A stretch of 24,713 nucleotides of DNA, taken from the NCBI GenBank assembly GCA_050010115.1, contig JBEKLQ010000059.1:1-24713 (forward strand). The letters are read 5' to 3'. Positions 1 to 8,025 of the stretch are shown here, in pieces (the stretch's first letter is position 1; each line of letters begins with the position of its first letter). The notes under the pieces are model-generated. The model saw only the letters and a program-made list of their open reading frames with translations. It ran no database searches and had not been told where the DNA came from. Source of the stretch: JAKACA01 sp050010115 (GTDB taxonomy: Bacteria > Actinomycetota > Acidimicrobiia > Acidimicrobiales > Bog-793). The position numbers and the translations under genes were made by a program.

Positions 1-1304
1 TCACGCCCGTACCGCTCGTAGACGTACTGGATCACCTCTTCACGCCGGCCGCTCTCGATGTCGACGTCGATGTCCGGCGGCCCGTCGCGCTCAGGCGAGA
101 GGAAGCGCTCGAACAGCAAGCCGAGCGTCACAGCGTCAGCGTTCGTGATGCCGAGTACGTAACAGACGGCCGAGCTGGCGGCCGATCCCCGCCCCTGGCA
201 GAAGATGTTGTTGCGCCGGCAGAACTCGACAATGTCGAAGACCACAAGGAAGTACCCAGGGAAACCCAGCTCCTCGATCAACTGCATCTCGTGATCCAGC
301 TGGTACCACGCGCCGGGCACCCGCTCAGCGTGGCGAGGCCCGTAGCGGACGGCTCCACGCTCTTCCACCAGCGAGCGGAGGTAGGTCATCTCGGTGTGGC
401 CCGGCGGGGCCGGGAAGTCGGGAAGCCGTGGTGCGACGAGCTTCAGGTCGAAGGCGCACGCACGCCCGAGCTCGGCGGCCAGTTCGACCGCCCCGGGATA
501 CCGGGCAAAACGCCTCGCCTGCTCCGCCCCCGACCGCAAGTGCGCCATCCCTGCAGCCGGCAGCCAGCCGTCGAGCTCGTCGAGCGGCTTGCCCGATCGC
601 ACTGCGGCGAGCACCGTCGCCAGCCGGCGGTCGGCGGGGGCGGCGTAGTGGACGACGTTCGTGGCGACGATCCCGACACCCCGGCGGGCAGCGATCTCGG
701 CGAGGGCATCATTGCGGGCACCGTCGATGGGGTCGCCGTGGTCCCACAACTCGACTGCGACATTGTCCCGCCCTACCGCCTCCACCAGCTTGTCCAGCTC
801 CCGTACCGCCGCGGCCGGCCCAGAGTCGATCAGGGCGGCAGGCACCGTCCCCTTCCTGCAACCGGTGAGCACAAGAAAGTGCCCCCCTGACAGCTCCGCA
901 AGCCGGGCCAGGTCATGGCGGGGACGCCCCTTCTCCCCTCCTGCGAGGTGCGCTTCGCTGAGCCCGCGGGCAAGGCGCGTGTAGCCCTCCGGATCCCTGG
1001 CGAGCACGACGAGATGGGACCCTGGCGGGTCGGGGATGCGGGTCCTGGATGGCGCCGGCGCCGGGCCGGCCAGCGTGATCTCCGAGCCGAAGACGGTGCG
1101 CACCCCGAGCTCCCGGGCAGCCTCGAAGAAACGCACCACCCCGTACAACCCGTCATGATCGGTCAGGGCAAGTGCTTCGAGCTCGAGCCGGGCCGCCTCG
1201 GCGACAAGCTCGTCAGGGTGTGAAGCACCGTCGAGGAAGCTGAAGCTCGAGTGGCAATGCAACTCGGCGTACGGCGTGGAGGGTTTCCCACTCCCATGGA
1301 TCAC
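1..1304 (-). CDS. dnaE2: Error-prone DNA polymerase III alpha subunit DnaE2 (partial, C-terminal part beyond window edge)
   Basis: C-family polymerase that performs translesion synthesis with ImuA' and ImuB during the SOS response. The reading frame is open for 434 codons from a GTG start to the window edge; the full family protein is about 1,050-1,100 residues, so the palm remainder, fingers and C-terminus are missing here. The PHP domain opens with YAELHCHSSFSFLDGAS and ALTDHDG. The polymerase core begins near residue 330 with GFPGYFLVV, then CQGRGSAASSAVCY, FLSPERDGPPDID and the first two catalytic aspartates in PDIDVDIES, which identify the C-family. The GTG start is preferred because it lies 6 nt after a -10-like TATCCT and no Shine-Dalgarno sequence is visible, which suggests leaderless translation. 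It follows the histidine kinase on the same strand but has its own LexA box. DnaE1 is the alternative, but the short N-terminus, the LexA box and nearby imuA'-imuB favour DnaE2. Confidence 0.93.
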   Translation of the reverse strand, partial: MIHGSGKPSTPYAELHCHSSFSFLDGASHPDELVAEAARLELEALALTDHDGLYGVVRFFEAARELGVRTVFGSEITLAGPAPAPSRTRIPDPPGSHLVVLARDPEGYTRLARGLSEAHLAGGEKGRPRHDLARLAELSGGHFLVLTGCRKGTVPAALIDSGPAAAVRELDKLVEAVGRDNVAVELWDHGDPIDGARNDALAEIAARRGVGIVATNVVHYAAPADRRLATVLAAVRSGKPLDELDGWLPAAGMAHLRSGAEQARRFARYPGAVELAAELGRACAFDLKLVAPRLPDFPAPPGHTEMTYLRSLVEERGAVRYGPRHAERVPGAWYQLDHEMQLIEELGFPGYFLVVFDIVEFCRRNNIFCQGRGSAASSAVCYVLGITNADAVTLGLLFERFLSPERDGPPDIDVDIESGRREEVIQYVYERYGR

Positions 1305-1310
1305 ATGGCG

Positions 1311-1340
1311 AGGATAGCGCCGTGAGCGAACGTATGTTCG
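1311..1340 (-). promoter_or_regulatory. LexA (SOS) box and leaderless promoter of dnaE2
   Basis: A perfect palindrome GCGAACGTATGTTCGC spans 1326-1341 and fits the Gram-positive/actinobacterial LexA consensus GAAC-N4-GTTC. On the minus strand it is followed by TATCCT (1316-1311), a plausible -10 hexamer. CGCCAT then separates this from the GTG start at 1304. A start point 6-7 nt after the -10 would fall on the start codon itself. The LexA box would cover the -35 region, giving direct repression until DNA damage. The box is seen directly; its use is inferred from known LexA control of mycobacterial dnaE2. Confidence 0.85.
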
Positions 1341-1366
1341 CAGTGCGTTTTCGGCTGGACACCCGC

Positions 1367-3130
1367 CTACTCGCCAGGCGCCTCCGGGCTAGAGCCGTTG
1401 CTCACAGCGGCAGGCAATTCCACGACGAACGTCGCCCCTCCACCGGGTGTCTGGCGGATCGTCACGCGCCCACCGTGGGCGCTGACGACGGCGGCGACGA
1501 TCGAGAGACCAAGGCCGCTCCCCCCGCTGGTCCGCTTCCGGGACCGGTCGGCCCGCCAGAACCGCTCGAACACGTGCGCTACGTCCTCTACCGGGATCCC
1601 AGGCCCGTGGTCGATCACCGCGATCGCCGCCCGCGGCCCGACCCAAGGTGGCGGGCTCGCCGGGTCGACCGGGGCGCGCGGTGGTTCGAACCTCCCCGGC
1701 TTGTGCGGACCGCCGATCAGCCCGTCAGGGACGTTGGCTGGGCCACCCGGCTCGGTGACCAGCGGCGCAGAGTCGACTGCACCGAACGGCGTCGCAGTTG
1801 CCGGAGCCGACAGATCCGTAGGACCGAGTGGGCGCCCAGGCTGGGCAACGAGGCCGGCGGCGACTACAGCGCTCCGGGCACGGTCCGCGAAAGCGGCAGC
1901 TGGCGCGGCAGTCGCCTCTGCTGCCGCCCGATCCTTGTGCACCGCCACTTCGATCGGGGAGCCCGGAGGCGAATACGCCATGGCATTCGTGACGAGATTG
2001 CCGAGCACCTGCCTGAGTCGCTGCTCGTCCCCAATGACGAAGGACGGGCCGGTGCCGATGAGGCGAATCGACCGGGACGGATCCACGACGCTCGCGTCCT
2101 GCACGGCGTCAGAAGCAAGCTCTGTCAGGTCGACACGGTCGTGCCGGAGCGGGCGACCCTGATCGAGGCGCGCCAGCAACAACAGGTCGTCCACGAGACC
2201 GCCCATCCGGGCGGACTCGCTCTCGATCCGACCCAGAGCCGCTGCCAGATCCTCCGGGTGCTCAGCGGCACCGCTCTTGAACAGCTCCGCATAACCACGA
2301 ATGGAGGTGAGCGGAGTGCGCAGCTCGTGGGAGGCGTCGCCCACGAACCGTCGCAGCTGCTGCTCCGAGGCCTCCCGCTCCTTGAAGGCGCGTTCGATCT
2401 GGGACAGCATCACGTTGAGCGCATTGCCAAGCTGCCCGACTTCGGTGTGTTCGTCGGTGTCCTCCACGCGTCGCGTGAGGTCGCCGGCGGCGATCTCGCT
2501 CGCGGTGGTCGCCATGCGCTCGAGCGGGCGAAGGCCCAGGCGCACGAGGAACCACGCAACCACGGCGACGGCCACGAGGACGCTGAGACCGATCAGCAAC
2601 TCCAGCGCGAGCAGGTGCCCCATCGTCGAGTCCACGCCAGTCAGCGGGAAGGCGACGATGAGCACGAGGTTGCCCTCGTCACCACCGGGGAACACGGTGG
2701 CGACGACCCGGAAGCTCTGGGCGCCGTGCGTGCCGGCGAAGGTCGAGAAGAAGTTGGTCGGGTTCCTACCGAATGAGGGTGTCGATGCTGCGAGATGCTG
2801 CACGTATCTGTGCGGGAGCACCGGGAACGCCCGGCAGCTGCGGCACGGCCAAATTGGGTCCCCAACCGAGGTGGGAACGAGCGCACCGTTTGCGAGGTAG
2901 AGCGCCGCTACCGTGTCGGGCTGGATCAGCTCGAAGGACGGCGGTTGTGGGGCGCGACCCAGTGCGAACAGGAAGTACTGCTCCCACGTGCTGACTGAGC
3001 TCGCCATCTGCGCGTCGACCTTCGAGATCAACGACGAGCGCGTGGTCGTGTACGTGATGGGCTCGATCACCGCCAGCGCCGCTGCGACGAGCAGGACGAG
3101 GATGATGACGAGACGTGTGCGGAGCGGCAC
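1367..3130 (-). CDS. Sensor histidine kinase, HAMP/HisKA/HATPase_c, with a long insertion in the ATPase domain
   Basis: Membrane sensor kinase of 587 residues that should phosphorylate the response regulator encoded just upstream. Visible parts are TM1 at about 7-24, an extracytoplasmic sensor of about 150 residues, TM2 at about 172-197, and HAMP at about 198-250. The HisKA motif is SHELRTP with phospho-accepting His268. The N box is NLVTNAMAY (378-386), G1 is DHGPGIP (507-513) and G2 is GGSGLGLS (536-543). The GTG start sits 5 nt after GGAGG and 17 nt after the regulator stop codon; no start further upstream fits, because those codons overlap the regulator gene. The odd feature is about 95 Ala/Pro-rich residues (about 401-499) between the N and G1 boxes, where relatives have about ten. 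All catalytic motifs are intact. It resembles TcrY/TrcS-type actinobacterial kinases, but the exact orthologue cannot be named. Confidence 0.92.
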   Translation of the reverse strand: MPLRTRLVIILVLLVAAALAVIEPITYTTTRSSLISKVDAQMASSVSTWEQYFLFALGRAPQPPSFELIQPDTVAALYLANGALVPTSVGDPIWPCRSCRAFPVLPHRYVQHLAASTPSFGRNPTNFFSTFAGTHGAQSFRVVATVFPGGDEGNLVLIVAFPLTGVDSTMGHLLALELLIGLSVLVAVAVVAWFLVRLGLRPLERMATTASEIAAGDLTRRVEDTDEHTEVGQLGNALNVMLSQIERAFKEREASEQQLRRFVGDASHELRTPLTSIRGYAELFKSGAAEHPEDLAAALGRIESESARMGGLVDDLLLLARLDQGRPLRHDRVDLTELASDAVQDASVVDPSRSIRLIGTGPSFVIGDEQRLRQVLGNLVTNAMAYSPPGSPIEVAVHKDRAAAEATAAPAAAFADRARSAVVAAGLVAQPGRPLGPTDLSAPATATPFGAVDSAPLVTEPGGPANVPDGLIGGPHKPGRFEPPRAPVDPASPPPWVGPRAAIAVIDHGPGIPVEDVAHVFERFWRADRSRKRTSGGSGLGLSIVAAVVSAHGGRVTIRQTPGGGATFVVELPAAVSNGSSPEAPGE

Positions 3131-3147
3131 CTGGGCCTCCGCGAGCC

Positions 3148-3858
3148 TCAGTCCCGTGGTGGGCGCAGCACGTAGCCGACGCCGCGCACGGTGTGGATCA
3201 GATGCGGCTCGACGAAGTCGATCTTCTTGCGCAGGTAGCTGACGTAGGTCTCGAGCACCCCAGCGTCGCCGCCGAAATCGTAGCTCCACACGTGGTCGAG
3301 GATCTGCGCACGGGTGAGCACCCGGCGAGCGTTGACGAGCAGGTAGTGGAGGAGGCGGTACTCGGTCGCCGTCAGATCGACGAGTTGCCCCGCCCGGCGG
3401 ACCTCGTGGGCCTCGTCATCCATCTCCAGGTCGCCGAGCACGATCTTATGGGAGGTCTCGCCATGCCCGGTCCGGCGCAGGACGGCATGGACCCGGGCTA
3501 CCAGCTCGGCGACGCTGAACGGCTTCGTGACGTAGTCGTCGCCGCCGATCGTGAGCCCGCGCACCTTGTCCTCGGTCGCGTCCTTGGCAGTGAGGAAGAG
3601 AACCGGCACGTCCCGCCGTTCCCGGCGAACACGCTCGGCGATGGCAAAGCCATCGAGGTCGGGCAACATCACGTCCAGCACGAGGAGGTCAGGGCGGAAC
3701 TCCTCCAGACGCTGGAGGGCCGGGTAGCCGGCGGCGGCGGTCTCGACGGTGAAGCCCTCATAGCGAAGCGCCATGGCAACGAGCTCGGTGATCGACTCCT
3801 CGTCATCGACGACGAGCACTCGCTGGCCATTACCAGCCTGGCGTTCGGCAAGGACCAT
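3148..3858 (-). CDS. OmpR/PhoB-family response regulator
   Basis: Cytoplasmic transcription regulator of 236 residues, normal for the family. The receiver domain (about 12-125) carries the acidic pair D18-D19, phospho-acceptor D62 in LLVLDVMLPDLDG, the Thr of FLTAKD and the Lys of YVTKPFS. The winged-helix effector domain (about 137-232) has the PhoB-type pattern with LTATEYRLLHYLLVNARRV, the recognition region ETYVSYLRKKID and the terminal wing HTVRGVGYVLR. Its cognate kinase starts 17 nt downstream, so the two are almost certainly co-transcribed. A short GAAGG lies very close to the ATG, a weak ribosome site, so the exact start is moderately sure. The gene follows the HtrA-like protease by 95 nt on the same strand; protease genes next to two-component systems often belong to an envelope-stress circuit, but that is inference here. 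Target promoters are unknown. Confidence 0.95.
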   Translation of the reverse strand: MVLAERQAGNGQRVLVVDDEESITELVAMALRYEGFTVETAAAGYPALQRLEEFRPDLLVLDVMLPDLDGFAIAERVRRERRDVPVLFLTAKDATEDKVRGLTIGGDDYVTKPFSVAELVARVHAVLRRTGHGETSHKIVLGDLEMDDEAHEVRRAGQLVDLTATEYRLLHYLLVNARRVLTRAQILDHVWSYDFGGDAGVLETYVSYLRKKIDFVEPHLIHTVRGVGYVLRPPRD

Positions 3859-3953
3859 GCCTTCAATGTGCCAGGTGAAGCTGGGAGATTCCTGTGAAAT
3901 GCTGTAGAGGGGCCCGGGATTGCAAGGACTGCGACTGCCGGGGCCGCCGGCGG

Positions 3954-5399
3954 CTATCGAGCCGGGCCCTCCACCAATCGGACCGGCACCGTCTGCTCGC
4001 CCGTGCCCGATTCGAAGGTCACGGTTGCTCGGTCGCCTGGCCGGCGAGCCGTCACGAGGCGCTGCAGCACCTGCACCGTTGGCGTCAGTGTGCCGTCGAA
4101 GGCGACGATCGTGTCGTCCGGCACGATGCCGGCGTTCGCAGCTGGGTCACCGAGAACAACCCTCGTAACCAGCACACCGGAGTGCGTGCCCGTGGAACTG
4201 GGCAGCTGACCGACCACCCCGAGAAACGCCTGCAGCCCCAACACGACACCGTCACCCGCATGCCCCTGTTCGATGGCGGTCGAGACGGCGACCACCTGGT
4301 TGATCGGCAACGCGAATCCCACCCCGCCGGCAGACTGAGCTGCCGTGACCATCCCGACGACTTGGGCGTGGTCATTGACGAGGGGTCCGCCTGAGTTGCC
4401 CGGCGCGATCCGGGTCGAGGTCTCGATCATGCCAGTGAGCTGCTCCGGTTGGTTCACGATCTCGTCGCTGGCGACAATCGAGCGGTTGAGCGCCGAGATG
4501 ACGCCCGCCGTGACCGCAGGTTTGCCGCCGCGACCGTGGGCGTTGCCGATAGCGACAACCGGGTTGCCGACCGTGACCGACGACGAGTCGCCGAACTGCA
4601 CCGTTGACAACCCGATGAGACTGGCGACCTTGATCACGGCGATATCCGCCGTCGGATCGGCGCCCACGAAGGTCGCCCGGTACGGGGTCGCGTGGCCTTC
4701 GATGGACACCTTGATGCTGGTGGCCTCCTCGACCACGTGGTTGTTCGTCACGATGTAGCCGTCCGGGGAGACGATCATCCCAGTGCCGGCGGCTATGGCG
4801 TAGCCGGTCAATGTCTGGTTGATGGTGTTGATGTCGACAACGGCCGGATCGAGCAGCCCGACGATCTGGCTCGTCGTGTCGAGCGGCAGCGTCGTGGTCG
4901 GCGATGGTGGCGTCGTCGATGCCACCGAGGTCGACGACGACGTCCGATGCCGGCCTGATGTGTGCGCGATCGCCATGGCGGCGATGGCGACCAGCACCAC
5001 GACGACCAACGTTGCGGCGACGGCGATGCCAGTTCGGTGTCTCGGGCGCAGCGGACGTGAGTCGTCCGGCTGGCCGCCCGGCAACGGCGGTAGCTGGCCA
5101 GCAGGCAGGTCTCCGCCAGCTGCCCCTCCCGAGGCGACAGAGCCGTCCTCGCCGGCCGGTGGGTCGGCGCCGGGCGGAGCCGAGTCGGCGAACGGCTCGG
5201 CCCCGGTCCACCCGACACCGGATGGCGTCAGGGCTGAGCTGAACGAAGGACTCGGCCTATCGGAGTCTGCCGGGGGGGCGTCGGCTGACTCCTCTGACCT
5301 TGCTGACGAAGGCTGGCTCGGTGTCTCCGAGGGGACAGGGGAGACAGATTCCCGCCACTCGAACTCCTTGTCGCCGTCGCCTTCGTGTTCTTCGCCCAT
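3954..5399 (-). CDS. Membrane-anchored HtrA/DegP-like serine protease (S1C) with one PDZ domain
   Basis: Trypsin-fold protease of 481 residues expected to act outside the membrane on misfolded or regulatory envelope proteins. The N-terminal 120 residues are cytoplasmic, acidic and rich in Ser, Pro and Ala. A single membrane helix spans about 124-146, followed by a Ser/Thr/Pro linker. The protease domain has the full triad: His221 in TNNHVV, Asp252 in DIAVIKV, and Ser336 in GNSGGPL. A PDZ domain (about 385-475) closes the protein, with the typical GDPAANAGIVPDDTIVAFDG. This is the layout of actinobacterial PepD/HtrA-type proteins. The ATG at 5399 is the first codon of the open frame that gives the acidic tail; no strong ribosome site is seen, so a nearby alternative start is possible. 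Its neighbours are the two-component system downstream and imuB 256 nt upstream. Confidence 0.92.
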   Translation of the reverse strand: MGEEHEGDGDKEFEWRESVSPVPSETPSQPSSARSEESADAPPADSDRPSPSFSSALTPSGVGWTGAEPFADSAPPGADPPAGEDGSVASGGAAGGDLPAGQLPPLPGGQPDDSRPLRPRHRTGIAVAATLVVVVLVAIAAMAIAHTSGRHRTSSSTSVASTTPPSPTTTLPLDTTSQIVGLLDPAVVDINTINQTLTGYAIAAGTGMIVSPDGYIVTNNHVVEEATSIKVSIEGHATPYRATFVGADPTADIAVIKVASLIGLSTVQFGDSSSVTVGNPVVAIGNAHGRGGKPAVTAGVISALNRSIVASDEIVNQPEQLTGMIETSTRIAPGNSGGPLVNDHAQVVGMVTAAQSAGGVGFALPINQVVAVSTAIEQGHAGDGVVLGLQAFLGVVGQLPSSTGTHSGVLVTRVVLGDPAANAGIVPDDTIVAFDGTLTPTVQVLQRLVTARRPGDRATVTFESGTGEQTVPVRLVEGPAR

Positions 5400-5655
5400 T
5401 TGTGCTCATCTCTGAATCGCACATCCGGACCATCGGGTGACCGGGACCAACCCGTTCCACCTGATGTCCCGACCAGGAAGGGGGGCCGTACTGGTCGGGC
5501 TCTGCAGAGATAATGCCCGGATGGGCTGTGCCTGTGCTGCGGCGCTGCTGATGATTGACTGAGAGTTTTCCCGTCAGAGCGTAGATGGTCTGCCATATCC
5601 CGAGTGAGCCTGCCGGGCTAGTCCCGGGCTAGTCCCGTCAGTCGCGTCCATCGCG

Positions 5656-7260
5656 TCAGTCGTAGGTGGCCTCGATCCCCCATCTCCCGGCTTCGAGGAC
5701 CAGCAGATGGGCGCTCCCATCTTCGAGTAGCACCTGCAGGCGGGCCCGACGGCGGTGCCCACTTGGGTCCCACCACCGTTCGTCCGCAGGCCATGGTCCT
5801 ACCCAGCCCACGACCCCCGCCGGGCGACCCGCGGTGCGGATCTCCGCCGGTGCCGAGCTGCACTGCCCACGACCGGTCACTCCCACCACCCCACCCGCTG
5901 CATCTCGCAGCTCGACTGGCACCGGGTCCGCATGGACGATCGCCGGGGCAGGGGACGGGACACGGCCGGGCCACGGATGGCGGGCATCGGGCAGCTCCTC
6001 CCTCGGATCTCCCCAGGGAACGACTCGCACCTGCTCCGACGGCCCTCTCCCTCCCGCCAGTACTGCGGTGCCAACCGCCTCATGCCCAACGAGACCCTGG
6101 ATACGAGCGACTCCCCGCTCGACTCGGTGACTGGCCTCGACCGGGCCCCCGAACAGACCGAGCTGGCGCCCTGAATCCGGCACGACCTCGCCTGCAGTGA
6201 GACGGACCAGGGTGATGCCAGCACTCGGAGCATCAGCCGGAGAAGCCAGCCATCCGTCCAGCTGCCACCGCACCCGGTCCACCATTGCCCGGGCTGTGAA
6301 CGGCCGGTCGGCCCTCCACCATCGGCTGAGCTCCTCGGCGTGCTCGGTCGAGGCTTCGACCAGAATACGGGTACACGCCAGCCCGTGGGGGGCTAGGCGA
6401 TCCATCAGCTCCTCGGCGATGCCGGCTGCGACGAACGCGACGGTGTCGACTTGTTCGACCGGTGACTCGAGCTCACGCTCGACGGTGAGATCGGGTGGCG
6501 GGTCGGACAGTGCGAGGGCATGGTCGTCGAACCCTCTTGCCAGGCGATGGGCCTCCACTCCCTCCGCCCCAAAACGCGACCCCACTACCCCCTCGTCCAA
6601 CGCCGCCAACTCGCCGATCTGCCGGATGCCGAGGCGGTTGAGGAGATCGGCAAGCTCGGGACGGCCGAGAGCCGAGACCGGGAGATCGGCGATCCATCTC
6701 GCAGCCTCCCCTGGCGGGACGATATGGACGCCCGCGGCCCCGCCAGCACCACTGGCGTTGCTCATACCGGTGCCTGGGCGGACGCTGGCGGCCCCGCCAG
6801 CCCGGCCCGCCGCCTGGGCGGCGAGCCTCGCCACGAACGGGGTGTCGGCGATCCCGATCCGGCACGGCGGCCCGTGCCGATCGTGGAGGATCTGATTCAC
6901 CGCTCGAGTGAGCTGGGTGGCCAAGGACTCCTCGCCGCCGAAGTACCGGGCGGGCCCTCTCACCGGCAACGAGCACACCCCCGGCCGGCTCACCTCTACA
7001 CGCGGGGTGAACGTGGCGATGGCGCTGACGACGGTCTCGAATGCCCGGACGTCCCTGGCGATGTCGTCGGGGGCGAACACGAGACCCGGGCAGGCCGCCT
7101 CCGCCTCCCGTCGTCGCTGGCGTAGCCGGACGCCCTCAGCCCGGGCAGCCGACGATGACGACGTGACCCGGTTCCCACGCAGCACCACCGACGGGACTTG
7201 AGCGAGCCCAGCGGCAACAAGAGGCCAGTCCGGGCACCAGACCACGAGCGTTCGGGTCAT
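5656..7260 (-). CDS. imuB: ImuB, catalytically inactive Y-family polymerase-like mutasome subunit
   Basis: ImuB bridges DnaE2 to the sliding clamp during SOS mutagenesis and is a Y-family polymerase fold without polymerase activity. The 534 residues begin TRTLVVWCPDWPLVAAG where an active enzyme would have an Asp-rich motif, and PGVCSLPVRGPARYFGG replaces the SxDE acidic pair, so metal-binding residues are absent. A helix-hairpin-helix stretch is visible near 200-225 (LLNRLGIRQIGELAALDE). QLGLF at 366-370 fits the beta-clamp binding consensus QLxLF. The C-terminal 150 residues should contact ImuA' and DnaE2. A Gly/Ala-rich loop (about 152-180) is a likely lineage-specific insertion. The ATG lies 17 nt after the imuA' stop and is preceded by a GAGGTGG ribosome site, so the two genes form an operon under the upstream LexA box. 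Confidence 0.93.
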   Translation of the reverse strand: MTRTLVVWCPDWPLVAAGLAQVPSVVLRGNRVTSSSSAARAEGVRLRQRRREAEAACPGLVFAPDDIARDVRAFETVVSAIATFTPRVEVSRPGVCSLPVRGPARYFGGEESLATQLTRAVNQILHDRHGPPCRIGIADTPFVARLAAQAAGRAGGAASVRPGTGMSNASGAGGAAGVHIVPPGEAARWIADLPVSALGRPELADLLNRLGIRQIGELAALDEGVVGSRFGAEGVEAHRLARGFDDHALALSDPPPDLTVERELESPVEQVDTVAFVAAGIAEELMDRLAPHGLACTRILVEASTEHAEELSRWWRADRPFTARAMVDRVRWQLDGWLASPADAPSAGITLVRLTAGEVVPDSGRQLGLFGGPVEASHRVERGVARIQGLVGHEAVGTAVLAGGRGPSEQVRVVPWGDPREELPDARHPWPGRVPSPAPAIVHADPVPVELRDAAGGVVGVTGRGQCSSAPAEIRTAGRPAGVVGWVGPWPADERWWDPSGHRRRARLQVLLEDGSAHLLVLEAGRWGIEATYD

Positions 7261-7277
7261 CGGGAAACCACCTCAGC

Positions 7278-7952
7278 TCATGCGGGCAGCTGCAGCGGCG
7301 CGTGCCGAGGCCGTGCCGCCGCACCGCGCCCGCTCACTTCCAGCTCGTAGCGCCTGGCTGTCAACAACCCGTGTCCACGACCGAGCCCCGACCATTCCGA
7401 CCTCGTCACCGTGCAACGCAGGTCGCTCGGGCCCTGCCAGTGGCCTCGGTGATCCAGTACGAGGAACACCGACTCCCGCTCCCGTGACCGTGCCACAAGA
7501 CGCCGTGCATCCGACTGCCGCACCGCCACTCGGGGGATGAACAGCACGACGTCGACCGAGTCGAAGAGCGTGGCGACGACTTGCAACCAGCGATCAGGTG
7601 GCCCGAGGGACGGCACCAGCAAGAGCCGGGCCAGGTCGATCCCACGCTCAGCTGCCGCCACCAGCCCCAGCTCCACGCCGCCGGCTACCGCGCACCAGTA
7701 ACCCCCCACCGACGGTCCAGCCAGCAATTCGAAGGCGAGCGTGGTCGCTCCCGCCGCCCTGACGGCATCGATCACGACGGTCGCTCCCCGCTGGAGACCC
7801 CCCGCCGGGAGGATCTCGCGAAGCCCAGCAGTGACCGGCAAGAGACGGCCGCCAGCCAGGTTGGGTGGCCTGACCTTGGCGCCGAGGCGTTGTAGCTCCG
7901 ACAGAGTGCCCGTCGGTGCGGTGGTCTCAGGAGCAGCGACCAACAGAGCCAT
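7278..7952 (-). CDS. imuA': ImuA' (RecA-like mutasome accessory protein, degenerate P-loop)
   Basis: Protein of 224 residues placed directly before imuB, with the RecA-like core layout of ImuA/ImuA' proteins: LREILPAGGLQRGATVVIDAV, then a degenerate nucleotide-binding loop, then a hydrophobic strand LARLLLVPS and a second strand VDVVLFIP. The Walker A lysine is missing: the loop reads AVRAAGATTL (63-72) where RecA has GKTTL, so ATP binding is doubtful. This agrees with ImuA' being a structural partner of ImuB. The ATG at 7952 is chosen because it lies exactly 6 nt after TATACT. An in-frame GTG at 7958 is possible, and codons further upstream run into the promoter and LexA box. Sequence conservation in this family is weak, so the name rests mainly on synteny, size and fold pattern. 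Confidence 0.85.
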   Translation of the reverse strand: MALLVAAPETTAPTGTLSELQRLGAKVRPPNLAGGRLLPVTAGLREILPAGGLQRGATVVIDAVRAAGATTLAFELLAGPSVGGYWCAVAGGVELGLVAAAERGIDLARLLLVPSLGPPDRWLQVVATLFDSVDVVLFIPRVAVRQSDARRLVARSRERESVFLVLDHRGHWQGPSDLRCTVTRSEWSGLGRGHGLLTARRYELEVSGRGAAARPRHAPLQLPA

Positions 7953-7958
7953 CTGCAC

Positions 7959-7978
7959 AGTATACGAACAACTGTTCG
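7959..7978 (-). promoter_or_regulatory. LexA (SOS) box and leaderless promoter of imuA'-imuB
   Basis: CGAACAACTGTTCG (7965-7978) fits GAAC-N4-GTTC with extended C and G flanks. On the minus strand it abuts TATACT (7964-7959), a near-consensus -10, then GTGCAG, then the imuA' ATG. Initiation 6-7 nt after the -10 would start the mRNA at the ATG. LexA bound here would sit in the -10/-35 spacer. The layout matches the dnaE2 promoter. Confidence 0.86.
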
Positions 7979-8025
7979 GATTTTCTCCTGAGGCAGAGAC
8001 TTGCGGAATCCGTAACAATCGAGTT

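Noticed and set aside
291..1223. Overlapping plus-strand open frames in the dnaE2 region
   Set aside because: The minus frame is open throughout and gives a clear DnaE2 sequence; the plus frames are Arg/Pro-rich shadows.
1322..2776. Plus-strand open frame of 484 codons
   Set aside because: It is antisense to the histidine kinase, which has all kinase motifs; the plus product has no recognisable features.
3943..3954. GCCGCCGGCGGC palindrome at the htrA 3' end as a terminator
   Set aside because: It overlaps the stop codon, has no loop or T-run, and is a likely by-product of high GC.
7741..8025. Upstream extension of the first GNAT gene
   Set aside because: It would overlap imuA' and its SOS promoter on the opposite strand and adds no known domain.
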